IMG/VR virus record: IMGVR_UViG_3300011013_002632
Location: 1-32,071 of that record
Strand: one strand, 5' to 3'
Source of the DNA: a virus
DNA: 32,071 bases
Shown one piece after another: positions 7,210 through 13,919 of the stretch (the stretch's first letter is position 1; each line of letters starts with the position of its first letter). The translations under genes and the position numbers were made by a program. The notes under the pieces were generated by a model. The model was not told the DNA's origin, searched no databases, and saw nothing but the letters and a program-made list of their open reading frames with translations.

Positions 7210-7412
7210 TAATCTACTTCTACTATTGAGGATTTAGATGATTGCTTTTTTTGCTCAATAACTTTAGCCCACTGGTCAATTTTCTGCAATGTTGGTGGGT
7301 TTGGAGCCGAAACAGCATTTGGATGTGTACGTGCATAATCAATAAAATCTAACATCTCATCACAGGTATCTAATAAATCTTTTAAATAAATTTCTAATGT
7401 TATGTATTCCAT
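7209..7412 (-). CDS. Hypothetical protein, 67 aa
   Basis: A short acidic helical protein (YLKDLLDTCDEMLDFIDYAR) with a Pro-rich middle (SAPNPPTLQKID) and a charged Ser/Lys-rich end. It lies between the HTH zinc-finger gene (12-base gap) and the XRE gene (TAATG overlap), so translation is coupled. No family is recognised. Confidence 0.55.
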   Translation of the reverse strand: MEYITLEIYLKDLLDTCDEMLDFIDYARTHPNAVSAPNPPTLQKIDQWAKVIEQKKQSSKSSIVEVD

Positions 7413-7424
7413 TTTTTCCTCAAC

Positions 7425-7838
7425 CTATTCACTACTCCCATTTATCAACTCCATTTCCGCATGTCTAATTTTCCAAATATGTCTAATACTACATTCTCGT
7501 GAACAATGAATATTTTTATATCCTCTACGTTTTTGAGCATTATAAACTGACCTAGCCCAAGTTACGTCTATCCCACAAAAACTACATTGAAAAGTAATAC
7601 TTGAGTTTTTCTTTCTGCACTCTGAAGAACAAAACTTACGAGATGTCTCAACACGAACCTTACATACAGAACATAATCTTGGAGTGCGTTTTGCTTTAGT
7701 AGGCATACCTCTTTTCTTTAAGATTTGCCTCACACGTTCCCTAGTTACTCCAACCTCTTGACCAATAGCATCTAATGTCCAATCAGGATGCTCCTCTCGT
7801 AACGCAAAAACTCTCTGTTTGTTTACAACTCTGTCCAT
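7425..7838 (-). CDS. Sigma-70 region-4-like HTH plus double zinc-finger protein, 137 aa
   Basis: The N-terminus (residues ~10-45) is an HTH of the sigma-70 region 4 kind: TLDAIGQEVGVTRERVRQIL. It is followed by two treble-clef-type zinc sites, CSVC...FCSSEC (residues ~56-74) and CSFC...HCSREC (residues ~84-116), each C-x2-C then C-x3-C. The basic linker suggests DNA binding; it may be a transcription factor or part of an HNH-like module without the HNH. ATG at 7838 has GAGGG 4 bases upstream. Its 5' region holds the structured RNA and inverted repeat at 7862-8060 and a strong promoter at 8065-8093. A paralogue of the same layout lies at 9267-9662. Confidence 0.75.
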   Translation of the reverse strand: MDRVVNKQRVFALREEHPDWTLDAIGQEVGVTRERVRQILKKRGMPTKAKRTPRLCSVCKVRVETSRKFCSSECRKKNSSITFQCSFCGIDVTWARSVYNAQKRRGYKNIHCSRECSIRHIWKIRHAEMELINGSSE

Positions 7839-7861
7839 ATATCCCTCGCATAATAACCCCC

Positions 7862-7968
7862 CTATATTAATTACTCCTATATATTAAATACGATTAAGAG
7901 ACAGCCATCAAATCTCTAATCGCAGAATGTAAGTAATTAACCTACACTAATATATAGGAGTAATATAG
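7862..7968. repeat. 17-bp perfect inverted repeat enclosing a second hairpin
   Basis: ATTACTCCTATATATTA at 7870-7886 is the exact reverse complement of 7948-7964. The arms can be extended by CTAT/ATAG (7862-7865 and 7965-7968) across a 4-base bulge. Inside lies another stem, CGATTAAGAGA (7891-7901) with TCTCTAATCG (7913-7922), 10 bp with one bulged A. On the minus-strand RNA the downstream arm contains AGGAG about 35 bases before the 137-residue gene, so a Shine-Dalgarno-like sequence would be buried in the stem. A regulatory leader, RNA processing site or protein-binding site is possible. Confidence 0.8.
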
Positions 7969-8060
7969 TAATCGAGAACGATGCTGGATAACTGGTGAAA
8001 AATCCACCGCACAACTTCCTAGCAACCTTTTCCGTAGAGTTGTCCTACGACCCGATTACT
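7967..8060 (-). ncRNA. Candidate structured RNA with pseudoknot, about 94 nt
   Basis: Read on the minus strand from 8060, the RNA would start 5 bases after the -10 box of a strong promoter. Paired elements seen by eye: P1 AGTAATCG (8060-8053) with CGATTACT (7974-7967), extendable to 11 bp in DNA; P2 CGTAG (8049-8045) with CTACG (8037-8033) and a 7-nt loop; P3 TGCTaGGA (8024-8017) with TCCAGCA (7988-7982), one bulge; P4 GGTG (8008-8005) with CACC (7997-7994), loop GATTTTT; and a pseudoknot in which ACAACT of the P2 loop (8043-8038) pairs with AGTTGT (8016-8011). Only about 34 of the 94 bases are left unpaired. It has no T-loop or anticodon arm like a tRNA. Role unknown: ribozyme, riboswitch-like leader or regulatory RNA. 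Confidence 0.6.
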
Positions 8061-8064
8061 ATAA

Positions 8065-8093
8065 ATAATACCAATAATAAGCCCATATGTCAA
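8065..8093 (-). promoter_or_regulatory. Sigma-70 promoter TTGACA-17-TATTAT
   Basis: On the minus strand, TTGACA (8093-8088) is separated by exactly 17 bases from TATTAT (8070-8065). The -35 box begins 3 bases after the stop codon of the metallophosphoesterase gene. The expected transcription start is near 8060-8057, at the 5' arm of the structured RNA, which then leads into the 137-residue HTH zinc-finger gene. Confidence 0.8.
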
Positions 8094-8095
8094 CA

Positions 8096-9226
8096 CTAAT
8101 CAAAGGTTATTTGATAAAGCCATGTAACGAGCTTATCTTCCGATGTACCAAAAATTGTTTGAGTTGGTGGTGAATCATAACCTAACTGTAACGCATACTC
8201 ATCATGACTAACCAAAGTTCCATTCATTATTATGGGCATACCATTGAAATTTAAGACATTAGCTGTATGGAAATGACCTAAAACGGCGGCATCAAAATCC
8301 TCAATAAATCTCCAATGCTCCATTTTTTTAATAACACTTCCAAACGGGAATCCACCATAACTTTTAATTGTATCTCCATGAGTAACTAAAAACTTATGGT
8401 TCATAACATCAGCTATAGAAAAAGCCACCCTATTTATATGTGGCGGTCTATGGAAAAAAACTCTCTCTTGATTTTTCTTTAGATTTTCCATCAAATTAAC
8501 ACGAACTAAATCCCAATTAGAGCCAGCAGAATACTGCTTATCTAAATTTCCATGATTACCGGGTGCGTCATGCCAATGAACCTCATCAAACAAACCTAGT
8601 AATTTATCTATCAACTCGCCCATAACACTAGTTGATATAGCTAATTGTTCTGGAATCCCAAACTCAAAATCATTCATTCTTCCTTGCTGACCCACACGTT
8701 CTCCATGAACATTATCTCCAGCATCAAATACATGAATAATCCTTAATGAAGAATTATTCCTATGCAACGTAACAATATCCTCAAGAGAATCATATAACTG
8801 AGCCATTCTATCGGTATAAACTTCCGAATCGAATGAAGGTGTTCTTCTACCAATATGTAAATCGGAAAGAACTAAGCAAACACGTTCCTCAACACCGTCA
8901 TTACTATCTAATTTCGGTGCAGAAACTCTCTCCGATGGAATCATAAGACGTTGAAGTTTTTGCTCTATAGTTTCTTCAGTACCAAATTCAGTCTGTTCAG
9001 TATCTACAGAATCATCACTTCTGTAATTCTCCATAGCGTTTTTTATTAAACGACCCTCTGGACTATTTCTTTTAATCCATGAGTAAATAGTAGCTTTATT
9101 GGCTCCAACATGGTCGGAAGCTTGAGCTACAGATTTTCCATTCAGAATTTCTTTTACAATAAGGTAAGCTAACTGAGATTTTTCTTCTGCCGTATATAAT
9201 CTTGGTGTTTCCAAAATAATCTCCAT
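8096..9226 (-). CDS. Metallophosphoesterase with N-terminal HTH, 376 aa
   Basis: Residues ~15-55 are a helix-turn-helix of the transposase/small-terminase kind (GKSVAQASDHVGANKATIYSW). Residues ~115-325 carry the calcineurin-like metallophosphoesterase motifs in order: DLHIG (122-126), FDAGDNVHGE (168-176), GNH (223-225), VTHGD (281-285) and GHFH (317-320), giving the full set of Asp, Asn and His metal ligands. Such enzymes hydrolyse phosphodiesters using two metal ions; relatives include SbcD/Mre11 nucleases and phage phosphoesterases. The HTH suggests it acts on DNA, possibly at a specific site. ATG at 9226 has AAAGGA but unusually far upstream (about 18 bases). Downstream, the strong promoter at 8065-8093 starts right after its stop. 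Confidence 0.85.
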   Translation of the reverse strand: MEIILETPRLYTAEEKSQLAYLIVKEILNGKSVAQASDHVGANKATIYSWIKRNSPEGRLIKNAMENYRSDDSVDTEQTEFGTEETIEQKLQRLMIPSERVSAPKLDSNDGVEERVCLVLSDLHIGRRTPSFDSEVYTDRMAQLYDSLEDIVTLHRNNSSLRIIHVFDAGDNVHGERVGQQGRMNDFEFGIPEQLAISTSVMGELIDKLLGLFDEVHWHDAPGNHGNLDKQYSAGSNWDLVRVNLMENLKKNQERVFFHRPPHINRVAFSIADVMNHKFLVTHGDTIKSYGGFPFGSVIKKMEHWRFIEDFDAAVLGHFHTANVLNFNGMPIIMNGTLVSHDEYALQLGYDSPPTQTIFGTSEDKLVTWLYQITFD

Positions 9227-9266
9227 GTAAATAACATTTTTAAATCCTTTCGCTTCAATATTTTAC

Positions 9267-9662
9267 TTATATATTTTGTGACATTCCCTTGGCTGAACAT
9301 ACTCTAGAACAATAATTTTTACCTTTATATCGTGGGTCATCCTCTCGTTTTAATACAACGGCTCTTCTCCTATAGAATAATAGGTTACATGTATTACACA
9401 CTAACGCTATATATAAATAATGAAACCAACAATCCTCTGAACAAAATTTCTTTGTTATTTGACCAACAATGGGTTTTTCACATCCCTTACATGGATGCGA
9501 TTCAATAATTCTTCTTGTAGATACTTGATAAATTGAACATATCTGTCTTACTCGTTCCCCACTAATACCAAAAACTTCTCCAATTTTTCGGAGAGATATT
9601 TTTGGATTATTCAATTTAAATTCAATTATCTGAAAATGTACATTTTTTCTATCGTCAACCAT
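9267..9662 (-). CDS. HTH plus double zinc-finger protein, paralogue of 7425-7838, 131 aa
   Basis: Same layout as the 137-residue protein: N-terminal sigma-70 region-4-like HTH (SLRKIGEVFGISGERVRQIC, residues ~23-42), then CKGC...FCSEDC (residues ~58-77) and CNTC...YCSRVC (residues ~89-122). Its HTH shares the G-x-S/T-x-ERVRQI core with the paralogue, but the two are otherwise diverged. It is probably DNA-binding. It lies 12 bases after the lipoprotein stop and about 40 bases before the metallophosphoesterase, so it is likely transcribed from the lipoprotein promoter at 10404-10432. The SD is weak. Confidence 0.7.
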   Translation of the reverse strand: MVDDRKNVHFQIIEFKLNNPKISLRKIGEVFGISGERVRQICSIYQVSTRRIIESHPCKGCEKPIVGQITKKFCSEDCWFHYLYIALVCNTCNLLFYRRRAVVLKREDDPRYKGKNYCSRVCSAKGMSQNI

Positions 9663-9674
9663 TATTAAACTACT

Positions 9675-10382
9675 CTAATTTAAAAGAACCTTTCCCTCTG
9701 TAGCATCAGAACTACCGTTTTCTTCCTCTGGAAAACCATATATAAAATCAACAGAATTCGGGTCTATATTAAAATGCTTCAACAACTCAATTTGCAAATC
9801 TATAGATTTCCTATTATCTGAATGTTCGCTCCACTCTCTAAGAAGCGAACTATAATATTCAATACTTTCCTCATCTTCAGCTAATAAAGAGTCTAACAAA
9901 CCATAGCCAATTTCTCTAAATGTATAAATACGATATAATTCTGCTAATTTAATTTCCTCTAACTGATTATAATAAATATTTGAAGTAGGTTTCCATAAAT
10001 TTAACCCACTCTCATAAACATTTATTGCTCCTATAACCAAAAAATTTGATATGTATAATTGATGGTATCTACGCCCTTCCAGTTGATAAATAATTTGAAC
10101 ATCACCCAAGAACAAAACAAAATTATTACTTATGTCATTAAATGCCGTTAATTCTTCAATAACTATTTTTCTAGAGTCTACTACAGGTTCTGGAGTATTA
10201 GTGGGTTCTGGAGTATTAGTGGGTTTTGGAGTTTTAGTAGGTAATATAATATCAGTAGGTAGAAGTAATTCTTGAACTTCTGATGAAGTCAGTTCAAGTT
10301 TTTGTTCTACCTCGGAATCTGCTACGCTAGAACATCCAACCAGAATAAAAGACATTACAAAGAAACAAATAATTAGCTTCAT
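9675..10382 (-). CDS. Phage-encoded lipoprotein, 235 aa
   Basis: The N-terminus is a textbook lipoprotein signal: MKLIICFFVMSFILVGCSS, with lipobox LVGC and Cys at position 17. After ~30 residues comes a threonine/proline linker with repeats (TPKPTNTPEPTNTPEP, residues ~49-64), a spacer type common in Chloroflexota and some other surface proteins. The C-terminal ~165 residues are helical (IYQLEGRRYHQLYISNFLVI, LKHFNIDPNS) and match nothing I recognise. It should be exported and lipid-anchored, with the globular domain held away from the membrane. It has its own promoter at 10404-10432 and a G5 run just before ATG, as expected of a moron gene; superinfection exclusion or host-surface change is a reasonable guess. 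Confidence 0.75.
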   Translation of the reverse strand: MKLIICFFVMSFILVGCSSVADSEVEQKLELTSSEVQELLLPTDIILPTKTPKPTNTPEPTNTPEPVVDSRKIVIEELTAFNDISNNFVLFLGDVQIIYQLEGRRYHQLYISNFLVIGAINVYESGLNLWKPTSNIYYNQLEEIKLAELYRIYTFREIGYGLLDSLLAEDEESIEYYSSLLREWSEHSDNRKSIDLQIELLKHFNIDPNSVDFIYGFPEEENGSSDATEGKVLLN

Positions 10383-10403
10383 TATGCCCCCATAGTAAAC
10401 GAA

Positions 10404-10432
10404 ATTATACGCTAATATGTCGGATTTGACAA
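10404..10432 (-). promoter_or_regulatory. Sigma-70 promoter TTGTCA-17-TATAAT
   Basis: On the minus strand, TTGTCA (10432-10427) and TATAAT (10409-10404) are 17 bases apart. The predicted start near 10397 leaves a ~15-base leader with GGGGG four bases before the lipoprotein ATG at 10382. The promoter fills the 69-base gap after the stop of the 193-residue gene. Confidence 0.8.
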
Positions 10433-10451
10433 TGCTAGTTCCGATGTATGT

Positions 10452-11033
10452 TTATAATGCTTGTACTAGGGAATCTCCAATTAAACTATTAAGGGTACTA
10501 CCTGATGAATATCTTTTAAGTAACTCCTGTTTTTGTTCCAAAGAAATATTCGGATGATATGACTGTCTATAACATGCTTCCAAAAACATATTATGAATTC
10601 TTATTATCTCTGATTTATAATCAGGAGAAGTCCCCCTAAAATTTACTAGTAAATTCTTAACCTGTTCTTCCCCTACTAACATAGCCTCGGTAGGATTTGT
10701 ATAATAGCTATACTCCGCTCCGATATTACTACAATTTCTAAGCTTAAATATAGAGTAGCAATACGGTGAGCCATTTATATGATATTCACCATTAGGTAGT
10801 GTTTTGGGCGATGGATAATACACCTCTAAATGTTCATCAAACTCAAAGTTTTTGGATAACTCGTATGTTCGATTACCAAGAAGTTTAGCTAGTTCCTCAA
10901 AATATTCTTCTCCACTAGAAGTCTCTCTTATAGTATTCCCTACTAGCAAACTTTCTTCTGAAAACTCTTGATGTTTCTGTAGATGCTCAGATGAATATAC
11001 TCCTAAAGATACCTTTTCAAATTTTATTTCCAT
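10452..11033 (-). CDS. Hypothetical protein, 193 aa
   Basis: A soluble acidic protein without signal peptide, membrane span or recognisable motif; two Cys (YCYSIF, RNCSN) are not spaced like a metal site. The C-terminal third is helical (SEIIRIHNMFLEACYRQ, SLEQKQELLKRYSS). ATG at 11033 has a good SD (AGAAGGAG, 8 bases upstream). It follows the 48-residue gene closely and lies in the SNF2 transcription unit; no function is assigned. Confidence 0.6.
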   Translation of the reverse strand: MEIKFEKVSLGVYSSEHLQKHQEFSEESLLVGNTIRETSSGEEYFEELAKLLGNRTYELSKNFEFDEHLEVYYPSPKTLPNGEYHINGSPYCYSIFKLRNCSNIGAEYSYYTNPTEAMLVGEEQVKNLLVNFRGTSPDYKSEIIRIHNMFLEACYRQSYHPNISLEQKQELLKRYSSGSTLNSLIGDSLVQAL

Positions 11034-11050
11034 AATAATTACTCCTTCTA

Positions 11051-11197
11051 CTACTTTTCTGTTATTAGTTCAAAATCATACGCTAAATCAATTATGTCCT
11101 GTTTCTCTAAAGAATTAATAAACTCATATGCCTTAGTATATGAACACTCATAAGTTTCCTGATATATTTCTATTAACTGATTTTTTATTTTCTCCAT
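11051..11197 (-). CDS. Hypothetical small protein, 48 aa
   Basis: The frame starts at ATG 11197, 5 bases after the SNF2 stop, with AAGGAGAG about 11 bases upstream, and ends in two consecutive TAG codons (11053-11048). The product (MEKIKNQLIEIYQETYECSY at its start) is one or two amphipathic helices with a mostly acidic C-terminal half. It fills what would otherwise be a 169-base gap. Function is unknown. Confidence 0.6.
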   Translation of the reverse strand: MEKIKNQLIEIYQETYECSYTKAYEFINSLEKQDIIDLAYDFELITEK

Positions 11198-11202
11198 CTC
11201 TA

Positions 11203-13152
11203 CTATCTCTCCTTACTAGTTAAGTAATCTATGACATCATCCAGCATATTGACTTCCAAATCTCCCTCTTCTCCATCAAGGATATTTCCAACTACTTTTC
11301 TCTTTTTCTCGATAAGACTCCAGATAAAATTGTCGATGGTGTTCTTTCCAAGAATGTAGTAGCAATTTACTGCGTTTTTCTGAGTATTCCTATGAAGTCT
11401 GGATTCTGCTTGGTCATGTGTAGCTGGATTCCAACCCAAGTCTACAAACAAAGCATTTGAACCAGAAGTTAGGGTTAATCCCTCAGATGCACCCTTGAGA
11501 GAACAAATAATCAATTTCTGATTAGGTTCATTCTGGAATTTGTTTTTAGCTTCATTCTTTTTCTTGGCATTATCGGAACCTAGAATTGTTAGTGCATCTG
11601 GATATTCCTCTATTAGCGTATTCTGAACAGCCCTACTATCAGAGAACACTACTAATTTTTCACCAGACTCTAGGAAATCTGAAATCCAGAGTTTGATATT
11701 CTTCATCTTTCCCCGAACACATGCATCTTTCAAAACATTGATTCGTACAAGATGTTCTGCACGAGAAGCTCTTTCTGCTGAAGCCATACCTTTATTATCT
11801 ATTAACCACGCAATCAAATCTTCCTCAATCCGATTGTACTCTGAACGATTCTCTATACTACTTGGAATTATAGAAATCGTGCGGTCTGGTAAATCTGGTA
11901 GAGCAAGTTCTTTAGTTATTCGATTGTAAACCGTTGATGTTAGCTTGGCATGTAACTCGTCTAGGTTACTAGCACCACTGTAATCAGTCCCCCACCGTGA
12001 AATAGTTGGGTCACAATACCTATTGATGAATTTCTTAACTCCACCAAAACTAGATAATCCATTCATAGCCTGTAACTGAGTTACTAATTCCACTGGCTTG
12101 TTCATTACTGGAGTACCTGATAGTAGGAATACGTAAGGAATGTTCTTTACAATTTTTAGTGCTGAACGAGTTCTTTTTGCATCACGACTTTTGATTTTAT
12201 GTGATTCATCAAGAATCGCTCCTTTAAATTCAGCGTGTTCAATCTGACCAACGTGTTTAGTCAGAATGTCGTAGTTGATAATGGTGAAATCCGTATCACC
12301 GTATTTACCCAAAGCCTTGCCACCGTTCAAAACTTTGAAAGTTTTCCCCGGCAACCACTTTTCGATTTCTTCAGCCCATGTGTATTTCATACTGGCAGTT
12401 GTTACTATCAATGCTGGATACGCATCAGCAGAATGAATCGCTACCAAACTGGTGGGAGTTTTTCCTGTCCCCATATCCCAACCTAGCATAGCTTTTTCTT
12501 TCTCAACCAACCATTTTGCCCCCTCTTTCTGGAAAGGGTATAACTCCAATCCAACCCCATCATCATTCAAAGATGGGGCATTAGCTTTTTTTACCGAAAG
12601 AACAGACTTGGAAACTTCTCTGACCTCATCAGTTGCATCAAAAGTGTACTCTTTAGCAACCTCAATAAATCGGGCTACTGAATCTTTATTGGTTTTGGGG
12701 AAATACCAGACTTTATTGGAAGGATTCCAACGTGCAATAGGAATAGTTTTTACACTGGCAACCACCGAAGGGTCATACGGGAATCGTAGAACAAAATTTT
12801 CACCTACGATTGCTACAGTACGTTTAGCATCCCCTCTAGTAGCAACCTTGTGAGACTCAATCTCACTATCAGTAAATTCGGGAGTAGGAATAGAATCAAA
12901 GTCGATTCCAAACCCTGATAACTGACCACGATATTTCCGAACCATTTTATAGGTAGCTCGAACCATTTTAGGTGTCCAACTCTCAAATGGTTTTTCAGCT
13001 AATGAGTGACCAAAACTAGCATCAACACCGTTAAAGCCCTTGCCGTCATCAGTGTTAGCGTAATCACAAACTCCAGCAAGTGCAGATACCGCATAGTGGA
13101 GAACTGACCAACTGGAAAGGTCTATACTTTTTGTCTCTATTGCTACGCTCAT
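11203..13152 (-). CDS. HARP-like/SNF2 superfamily II helicase-translocase, 649 aa
   Basis: Residues ~112-170 resemble the HARP domain of SMARCAL1-type annealing helicases (FVLRFPYDPSVVASVKTIPI, then RWNPSNKVWYFP). The SNF2 core follows: LYPFQKEGAKWL, Walker A GTGKT (228-232), Walker B as DESH (315-318), SGTP (345-348), and in the second lobe SLKGASEGLTLTSGS, WNPATHDQAESRLHR and NCYYILG. All motifs needed for ATP-driven dsDNA translocation are present. In phages such proteins are usually in replication or recombination regions, where they may anneal or remodel forks. An N-terminal ~100-residue module has no name I know. It is transcribed from a consensus promoter at 13197-13225, and a G6 run lies 7 bases before ATG 13152. 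Confidence 0.92.
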   Translation of the reverse strand: MSVAIETKSIDLSSWSVLHYAVSALAGVCDYANTDDGKGFNGVDASFGHSLAEKPFESWTPKMVRATYKMVRKYRGQLSGFGIDFDSIPTPEFTDSEIESHKVATRGDAKRTVAIVGENFVLRFPYDPSVVASVKTIPIARWNPSNKVWYFPKTNKDSVARFIEVAKEYTFDATDEVREVSKSVLSVKKANAPSLNDDGVGLELYPFQKEGAKWLVEKEKAMLGWDMGTGKTPTSLVAIHSADAYPALIVTTASMKYTWAEEIEKWLPGKTFKVLNGGKALGKYGDTDFTIINYDILTKHVGQIEHAEFKGAILDESHKIKSRDAKRTRSALKIVKNIPYVFLLSGTPVMNKPVELVTQLQAMNGLSSFGGVKKFINRYCDPTISRWGTDYSGASNLDELHAKLTSTVYNRITKELALPDLPDRTISIIPSSIENRSEYNRIEEDLIAWLIDNKGMASAERASRAEHLVRINVLKDACVRGKMKNIKLWISDFLESGEKLVVFSDSRAVQNTLIEEYPDALTILGSDNAKKKNEAKNKFQNEPNQKLIICSLKGASEGLTLTSGSNALFVDLGWNPATHDQAESRLHRNTQKNAVNCYYILGKNTIDNFIWSLIEKKRKVVGNILDGEEGDLEVNMLDDVIDYLTSKER

Positions 13153-13196
13153 TTAAAAACCCCCCATAAATACCGTAACTAATCCTGTACAAATCA

Positions 13197-13225
13197 ATAG
13201 TATCACGACTTGCTACACTTGTCAA
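13197..13225 (-). promoter_or_regulatory. Sigma-70 promoter TTGACA-17-TACTAT
   Basis: On the minus strand, TTGACA (13225-13220) and TACTAT (13202-13197) are 17 bases apart. The predicted start near 13190 gives a ~38-base leader ending in a G6 run before the SNF2 start. The promoter lies in the 101-base gap between the small zinc-protein gene and the helicase gene and probably also serves the genes at 11051-11197 and 10452-11033. Confidence 0.8.
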
Positions 13226-13253
13226 TAGTAACAAACAAAAAAATTTTTGGGTT

Positions 13254-13397
13254 TTATATATTTATTTGTTTCGCCCTTTCTTGCTTACGTTTCTCCTTTA
13301 ACTCTTTCATAGCACATGGTCCACACAAACTTTCAACCCTTCTCCTAGATTGTTTCCTAAAACATTTAGTACATTTTTTCCAAGAGTCTTTAGCCAT
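13254..13397 (-). CDS. Small zinc-ribbon protein, 47 aa
   Basis: Start ATG 13397 (MAKDSWKKCTKCFRKQ) is preferred to a longer frame from 13442, because it gives the common 8-base overlap ATGGCTAA with the upstream stop. Two Cys pairs, CTKC and CGPC, separated by 14 residues, form a likely zinc ribbon. The tail is very basic and helical (ELKEKRKQERAKQ), so it probably binds nucleic acid. Confidence 0.65.
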   Translation of the reverse strand: MAKDSWKKCTKCFRKQSRRRVESLCGPCAMKELKEKRKQERAKQINI

Positions 13398-13749
13398 CCA
13401 TACCATCATCCCCAATATCTTCATCTTCAAAACCGTCTTCATCTGAATTAAAAACGGAATTGGCTATGGCTCTACACAATGCTAAATCTACAGATTCCCC
13501 TTCACCAGAATATTCTCCACCCCAATACGTATATACAGTAACATTCCTCATACCCTTGAGATTACGAGAAATTGAAACATCAAGATTATCAATAACGTCT
13601 AATAAGGAAAATGTTTCCTTGGGAACGTATCCTTCATCACAACAAGTATCACATTTTACTGATATATGATTTGGACAATCTTCCCTAAAACTTCTGAATT
13701 CTCTTGCTAATTTCCATAGCAGTTCATTCACACCAACATATGTTTGCAT
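13390..13749 (-). CDS. Hypothetical protein with Cys pair, 119 aa
   Basis: The start is set at ATG 13749 (MQTYVGVNELLWKLAREF), with AGGGA about 11 bases upstream; a longer frame from 13818 would overlap the upstream 50-residue gene by 52 bases. One CDTCCDEGY motif (residues ~35-43) could bind metal. The rest is an alpha/beta sequence ending in a very acidic tail (SDEDGFEDEDIGDDGMDG). No family is recognised. Confidence 0.6.
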   Translation of the reverse strand: MQTYVGVNELLWKLAREFRSFREDCPNHISVKCDTCCDEGYVPKETFSLLDVIDNLDVSISRNLKGMRNVTVYTYWGGEYSGEGESVDLALCRAIANSVFNSDEDGFEDEDIGDDGMDG

Positions 13750-13766
13750 TATATTTTTCCCTATGG

Positions 13767-13919
13767 CTACTCCGACTCTAAAATTTTCATACTTAATGCA
13801 CCTAACAGAGTAATGCAACCTGTGGCAATATCAGTCATTTGATTATAAATCGAATAAAACGCAATACCGCCCAAAATTACCATCCCTATTAATATTTGTG
13901 GTCGTAGTCTATGTTTCAT
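13767..13919 (-). CDS. Small membrane protein, 50 aa
   Basis: The frame starts at ATG 13919, overlapping the stop of the 728-residue gene by 11 bases (ATGAAACATAG), and ends at TAG 13767-13769. It has a basic start (MKHRLRPQ), then a hydrophobic stretch ILIGMVILGGIAFYSIY (residues ~9-25) and a second weaker one (IATGCITLLGALSMKIL, ~31-47). A one- or two-pass inner-membrane protein is expected. Size and topology are compatible with a holin-like or other phage membrane protein, but nothing specific supports that. Confidence 0.6.
   Translation of the reverse strand: MKHRLRPQILIGMVILGGIAFYSIYNQMTDIATGCITLLGALSMKILESE

Noticed and set aside
7967-8060. tRNA
   Set aside because: The closed 8-bp terminal stem and ~94-nt length suggested a tRNA, but there is no TTCGA-type T-loop, no D-arm and no plausible anticodon arm, and the interior pairs as a pseudoknot.
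7967-8060. Pistol or hammerhead ribozyme as a firm call
   Set aside because: The loop-pseudoknot topology is pistol-like, but the catalytic bases and cleavage-site pairing recalled for pistol do not line up. CTGGTGA on the other strand only resembles part of the hammerhead core.
13220-13260. A/T-rich palindrome (AAAAATTTTT) as a terminator
   Set aside because: No GC stem precedes it; it appears to be low-complexity sequence upstream of the promoter.
13390-13818. Longer 142-aa form
   Set aside because: It would overlap the 50-aa membrane gene; ATG 13749 has its own SD.
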